The notes under the pieces were generated by a model. It saw only the letters and a list, made by a program, of their open reading frames with translations, was not told the origin of the DNA and made no database searches. From JAOUEA01 sp963825635 (GTDB lineage Bacteria > Actinomycetota > UBA4738 > HRBIN12), in assembly GCA_963825635.1 (NCBI GenBank), contig CAWGTU010000001.1:1-64000 (forward strand): DNA of 64,000 nucleotides, given 5' to 3'. Positions 60,064 through 64,000 of this stretch are shown piece by piece; positions within the stretch are counted from its first letter, which is position 1; every line of letters starts with the position of its first letter. The position numbers and the translations under genes are program-made.

Positions 60064-62124
60064 GTGGCATCGGTCGCCGATGAGGTCGCCGCGCTCCGCG
60101 GGACCCGTGCGGCGACCCTGAAGGACCTGCTCACCCACCCGGCGTTCTCGCGCCTGCTCGCCGCGATGACGATCTCGTCGCTCGGGGACTGGGTGGGCTT
60201 CATCGCGGTCACCTCGCTCGTCACCAGGCTGTCGGGGTCGACCGCCGCCGCCGGGCTGGCGGTGGGTGCGGTCATGACCGCGCGCATGCTGCCCGCGATC
60301 CTCTTCGGACCGTTCGCGGGGGCGCTCGTCGACCGGACCGATCGCAAGCAGATCATGATCATCGCCGACCTCGGTCGCGCCGTGATGTACGCGACGATGG
60401 CTTTCCTCGGTGAGCTGTGGGCGATCTTCCTGCTGTCGTTCGTGATCGAGTGCCTCTCGCTGCTGTGGACGCCTGCCCGCGACGCGTCGCTCCCGAACAT
60501 GGTGCCGAGGCGCCAGCTCGCGAACGCGAACGCGCTCGGCCTCGTGAGCACGTACGGCACCCTGCCCCTCGGAGGCGTCGTCTTCGCCGTTCTCGCTGCC
60601 TTCTCGGTCGGCCTCGAGGCCCGCGTGCCGTGGCTCGGCGGTCGCCCCCAGTCGCTCGCCCTGCTCCTCGACGGGTGCACGTTCATCTTCTCGGCCTTCA
60701 TGGTGAGCCGCATCACGTTCCCGCCGAAGACGGGCGGGCTCACCGGCCGCTTCGATCTCACCCGCATCTGGCGCGACGTGCTCGACGGTCTGCGCTTCCT
60801 GCGCGAGGACTCGATCGCCTCGGCGATGACGGCCGGCATCGTGGTGGCGTTCGCCGCGGTGGGCGCGGTGCTGGCGCTCGGCCCGATCTTCGTGCAGTCC
60901 CTCGACGCAGGCGACGCGGCGTGGGGCGTGATCGTGACCGCGTTCGGCGTCGGCATGGCGCTGGGCATGGCCGCGACGAACCAAGTGGCGAAGTTCGTCG
61001 ATCGCGGGTTCACGTTCGTCTGGGCGCTCGTGGCCGCCGCCGGCGCGCTCTTCGTGCTGGCGTCGATGCCCAACCTGCCGCTCGCGTCCGTCGTCACCGT
61101 GTGGCTCGGCGCGTTCTGCGGTCTCGCGTGGGTGAGCGGCTACACGCTGCTGCAGGAGAACGTCGAGGACGAGTACCGGGGCCGAACGTTCGCGTCGTTG
61201 ACGACCCTCTCGCGGATGGGCCTGTTCCTGAGCCTCACGCTCTTCCCTATCCTGTCGAGCGTCTATGGCGACTACGAGTTCTACGTCGGGGGTCAGCGGT
61301 TCGACCTGTCGGGCACGCGGCTTGCCCTATGGACCGCCGGCGTGCTCGCGGCCGTCGCCGGGCTCAACACGCGCCGCCTGCTGCACCGCCACCGCCTCTC
61401 GCGACCCCAACCCCTCGCGCTCGTGCCGAAGCTGAAGCGACCGCCCGCGACCGGGTTCTTCATCGCCTTCGAAGGCGTGGAGGGGGCAGGGAAAGGCACC
61501 CAGATCCGACTCGCGGAGGAATACTTGCGCGAGCAAGTGTCTCAGGAGGTGCTGGTGACCCGCGAGCCGGGGGGCACCGAGCTCGGTGAGAAGATCCGCG
61601 AGGTGCTGCTCGACCCCGAGACGGGCAAGCTCGACGCGCGGAGCGAAGCCCTGCTGTTCGCGGCCGCGCGAGCGCAGACGGTCTCGAGCGTGATCCGCCC
61701 CGCACTCGCCGAAGGGAAGGTCGTGATCTGCGATCGGTACGTGGACTCCTCGCTGGCCTACCAAGGGTGGGGGCGGGGGCTCGGCGAACAGGACGTGCTG
61801 ACCCTCAACGTCTGGGCGACGCAGGGGCTCTTCCCCGATCTCGTGATCCTGCTGCACCTGGAACCCGAGCGAGGTCTGCTGCGCTCGACCGAGTCGCCCG
61901 ATCGTATGGAGCTCGAGGGGCAGGACTTCCACGCCAAGGTCGCCGATGCGTACCTGAAGATCGCCGAGGAACACCCCGAACGCTTCGTGCTGATCGACGC
62001 GGACCAGTCCCCGGCTGAAGTGTTCGCCGACGTGCGCGCGGCGCTCGACAGGGCGCTCGAGGAGTACGAGCGGTCGAACGGCGAGTCTCAGACCGATCGG
62101 GGTCCGGGGTCGTCCGATGCCTAG
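60064..62124 (+). CDS. tmk: MFS transporter-thymidylate kinase fusion
   Basis: 686 residues, GTG start. Residues 1-445 are an MFS protein (FSRLLAAMTISSLGDWVGFI at helix 1, LFGPFAGALVDRTDRKQIMI at loop 2-3). Residues about 460-670 are thymidylate kinase: P-loop FEGVEGAGKGTQ, TREPGGTELGEKIREVLLD, and CDRYVDSSLAYQGWGRGLG (DR-Y motif). TMP kinase makes dTDP for DNA synthesis. The fusion is known from other actinobacteria, next to topA, and is not a cloning or assembly artefact. The purpose of the membrane half is unknown. Confidence 0.93.
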   Translation: MASVADEVAALRGTRAATLKDLLTHPAFSRLLAAMTISSLGDWVGFIAVTSLVTRLSGSTAAAGLAVGAVMTARMLPAILFGPFAGALVDRTDRKQIMIIADLGRAVMYATMAFLGELWAIFLLSFVIECLSLLWTPARDASLPNMVPRRQLANANALGLVSTYGTLPLGGVVFAVLAAFSVGLEARVPWLGGRPQSLALLLDGCTFIFSAFMVSRITFPPKTGGLTGRFDLTRIWRDVLDGLRFLREDSIASAMTAGIVVAFAAVGAVLALGPIFVQSLDAGDAAWGVIVTAFGVGMALGMAATNQVAKFVDRGFTFVWALVAAAGALFVLASMPNLPLASVVTVWLGAFCGLAWVSGYTLLQENVEDEYRGRTFASLTTLSRMGLFLSLTLFPILSSVYGDYEFYVGGQRFDLSGTRLALWTAGVLAAVAGLNTRRLLHRHRLSRPQPLALVPKLKRPPATGFFIAFEGVEGAGKGTQIRLAEEYLREQVSQEVLVTREPGGTELGEKIREVLLDPETGKLDARSEALLFAAARAQTVSSVIRPALAEGKVVICDRYVDSSLAYQGWGRGLGEQDVLTLNVWATQGLFPDLVILLHLEPERGLLRSTESPDRMELEGQDFHAKVADAYLKIAEEHPERFVLIDADQSPAEVFADVRAALDRALEEYERSNGESQTDRGPGSSDA

Positions 62125-63158
62125 GTGGAGACGGACCAGATGGCCGCGATGCACCCCATGTACGCGGCGAGCAGTAGCACCGCGTCAGGTTCGAGCCGTT
62201 TGATCCGGGTTTCGGTCCCGCCGACCACCAACGCGATGGCGAGGGCCATGAGCAACAATGCCCCGACCCCCGACACGATCACCGCCGGTGAGGATACGGC
62301 GCTCAGGAGAGGTCCCTCGACGTAGGCGGCGTCGATGATGACGAGCATCGCCATGTTGAGGGAGTTGCTGCCGAAGAGGTTTCCCACGGCGAGGTCGAAG
62401 GCACCGATCCGTACCGCTGCGAGCGAGGCCACGAGCTCCGGCAGCGATGTCGCGATCGCGACCAGTGTGGTCCCCACGAACGTCTCCCCGAGGCCGGTCT
62501 CTCGGGCGATGCCCTGTGCGGAGATCGCCACGGCGGGCGCCGAGACGAGCACCGCGACGGCGGCGCCCGAGAAGCGCAACAGCGCTCGACGCAATCCCGT
62601 GGCCTCCTCCCCCCTGATGCCCCAGCCCGTCGGGGTGAGCGTCTCCTCCCCGATCGCCACGCCCACCGGACCCTCCGCCGCACGCATCGCTCGGCTCCTG
62701 CGGACCCACGCGACGGCACCCACGTACGCGGCCACGATCACGATCGTGTCGACCCCGATCCAGCCGAGCGCGAGTCCGACGGGGGTGGCGGCGCCGAGTA
62801 CCGCGATCGACGTGAGCACCATCGCGAGGGAGCCGATCTGTGCGTGGGCCAGCTCCACGGCGGGCAGCACCCGGCGTCGCCCGACGAGATCGATCACCGC
62901 GAGGATCGCCATGTTCGCCATGCTGCTGCCGAACAGATCGCCCACCGCCAGGGCGGGAGCGCCTTCGATCGCCGCCGTCACGTCGGTCGCAACCTCGGGG
63001 AGCGAGGTCGCACCGGCGATCAGGATGCCTCCGACGAGCAGCCCGCCGGCACCGGTGCGCGTGGCGATCTCATCGCCTGACTTCGCCAGTGACACGCCGG
63101 CGATCACGAGCACACCGGCCGACACGGCGAACACCGCGAACCACATCCACAGATCCAT
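62121..63158 (-). CDS. CaCA-family Ca2+/Na+ exchanger (YrbG-like)
   Basis: 345 residues, ten membrane helices in two inverted halves. Each half has the alpha-repeat: GGILIAGATSLPEVATDV with DLFGSSMANMAIL, and GTTLVAIATSLPELVASL with NLFGSNSLNMAML. These bind Ca2+/Na+. It probably expels Ca2+ (or another cation) using the Na+ or H+ gradient. The 3' end overlaps the tmk gene by 4 nt. Confidence 0.9.
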   Translation of the reverse strand: MDLWMWFAVFAVSAGVLVIAGVSLAKSGDEIATRTGAGGLLVGGILIAGATSLPEVATDVTAAIEGAPALAVGDLFGSSMANMAILAVIDLVGRRRVLPAVELAHAQIGSLAMVLTSIAVLGAATPVGLALGWIGVDTIVIVAAYVGAVAWVRRSRAMRAAEGPVGVAIGEETLTPTGWGIRGEEATGLRRALLRFSGAAVAVLVSAPAVAISAQGIARETGLGETFVGTTLVAIATSLPELVASLAAVRIGAFDLAVGNLFGSNSLNMAMLVIIDAAYVEGPLLSAVSSPAVIVSGVGALLLMALAIALVVGGTETRIKRLEPDAVLLLAAYMGCIAAIWSVST

Positions 63159-63298
63159 GTCGCTTCTCGCTTCCTCCCCGTCGCCGTGCGCAAGCCTGCC
63201 ATACGTTGCGTGATGCCCCTGCCCGCATCGACCGTGCCCCCGGGGCCGTGCAACTGCTGCCCGCCGGCTGCCGTAGACTGCCGTTGGGGGTGAGGGTG

Positions 63299-63905
63299 AT
63301 GGATACCACGGGAGCGCTGTTCCTCATCGCCGCTTCGTGGATGCTGATCGGGGTCTCGACGGCCGTCGTGATGGGCCGTCGTGGGCATCACGCATGGAGC
63401 TGGCTCGTCATCGCGGCCGTGCTCGGTCCGCTGGCGATCCCACTCGCTTTGACCGCAGGGTCGGACCGGACCCCGACGATCTCTCGTGTCCTGTCCTGGG
63501 GGATCGCCTGGCCCGGGCGAGGTGAGTGTGCTGGTCGGGATCGACGGGTCCGAGGACGCGGTCTCAGCGCTTCACGCCGCGATCGATCTCCTCGGGCCGC
63601 GCGTGGGGCGGGTGATGCTCGCAGGCGTTCTGGACCGGGACACCGCAAGGACTCCCTCGCTGCGCGATGATGAACGCCATGCGCTGGAAGCATTGCGAGC
63701 CGCGGCTGCAGAGGTCACGTCGGTCACGCCTGGCACGATCGTGCTCGAGGGTCCACCGTCACGAGTCCTCGCGGAACGGGCGGTCTCCGACGGCTACGAC
63801 CTGCTCGTGGTCGGTCGCCGAGGCCGCGGAGCATCCAAGTCGCTGATGGGGAGCGTCGCCTCGACGCTCTCACGAGGGTGCGGCGTACCCATCCTGATCG
63901 TCTGA
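63299..63905 (+). CDS. Membrane-anchored universal stress protein, frameshifted
   Basis: ATG 63299 opens a frame with two membrane helices (LFLIAASWMLIGVSTAVVMG, WLVIAAVLGPLAIPLALTAG). The USP domain is in another frame from about 63486: VSVLVGIDGSEDAVSALHAA to VVGRRGRGASKSLMGSVAS, the ATP-binding G-x2-G-x9-GS motif. Removing one G from the run 63498-63502 joins them as SRVLSWGSPGPGEVSVLVG. I recall that actinobacterial homologues carry the membrane part and USP in one chain, so I treat it as one frameshifted gene. If real, the USP alone could start at GTG 63486. Confidence 0.6.
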
Positions 63906-64000
63906 TCGGCCTGCGACTCGTCGCCGCACGAGCTTGGCGAGTGCCATCGCGGCGATGATCGATGCCGCGAGGCTCGCGATCCACAACAAGGCCGCGGCCG
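63870..64000 (-). CDS. C-terminal end of a possible membrane protein (partial)
   Basis: An open frame enters from the right edge and stops at 63870-63872. It reads LLWIASLAASIIAAMALAKL followed by VRRRVAGRSD, a membrane helix and basic end. It overlaps the 3' end of the USP gene by 36 nt. Too short to identify. Confidence 0.35.
   Translation of the reverse strand, partial: AAALLWIASLAASIIAAMALAKLVRRRVAGRSDDQDGYAAPS

Noticed and set aside
1..64000. tRNA, rRNA, CRISPR array, insertion sequence or prophage
   Set aside because: No GGTTCGANTCC-type T-loop with a matching acceptor stem, no spaced short repeats, and no transposase, integrase or phage motif was seen. A tRNAscan and CRISPR search would settle it.

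Overview
The window is high-GC DNA (about 70 % by eye), densely packed with genes on both strands. It contains no rRNA, tRNA, CRISPR array, insertion sequence or phage gene that I can see. Several traits point to a chromosome of an actinobacterium (Actinomycetota), probably not a classical Streptomyces or Mycobacterium: topA followed by an MFS-dTMP kinase fusion, an OB-fold/APC permease/CeoB-CeoC cluster, DrrAB-like ABC genes, a DosR-type two-component system with Dos-like boxes, Crp and a 6-TM adenylate cyclase like Rv1625c, and many promoters of the TANNNT-N6-7-ATG (leaderless) kind. The exact class cannot be fixed from this sequence.

Layout. 1-8.2 kb: an NADP/F420-type oxidoreductase (cut by the window edge), RidA, a lysine-rich nucleoid-type protein with a broken tail, a membrane adenylate cyclase, YrdB, a cupin, a DrrAB-like ABC exporter, and a SHOCT/OmpR-type response regulator/histidine kinase cluster. 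8.2-14.5 kb: YdeI, SRPBCC and ArsR (with a clear operator), a TerC-universal stress protein operon behind a probable Mn2+ (yybP-ykoY) riboswitch, an Ada-AlkA fusion and an MFS transporter. 14.5-21 kb: an amine oxidase, then a NarL-type two-component system and two paralogous small secreted proteins, with three Dos-like boxes (GGGAC-N4-GTYYC), and a flippase. 21-26 kb: a LOG-like protein, a lipoprotein, and two secreted phosphoesterases facing each other. 26-31.6 kb: an MrfA-like helicase, a cation exchanger, an LCP protein and a membrane-anchored unknown.

31.7-55 kb is a cation and pH homeostasis region: NhaA, a complete mrpABCDEFG operon, a K+-independent H+-pyrophosphatase, and then a potassium block with three KimA/YdaO-like permeases, CeoB/CeoC (TrkA-type) gating proteins, a kinase-less DUF4118-GAF protein, a Crp regulator and KdpD/KdpE. 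No KdpFABC ATPase genes lie in the window. A perfect TGTGA-N6-TCACA site and phased GTGAAG repeats lie in the region upstream of kdpD. 55-64 kb: a GNAT acetyltransferase, a secreted propeller-like protein, DedA, topA, MFS-tmk, a CaCA exchanger and a membrane-anchored universal stress protein.

At least five genes, possibly six, are split by what look like single-base indels, several in G/C runs. This is either draft-quality sequence error or real gene decay. Reading frames at about 1.47, 5.87, 29.78, 41.66, 57.05 and 63.50 kb should be treated with care.
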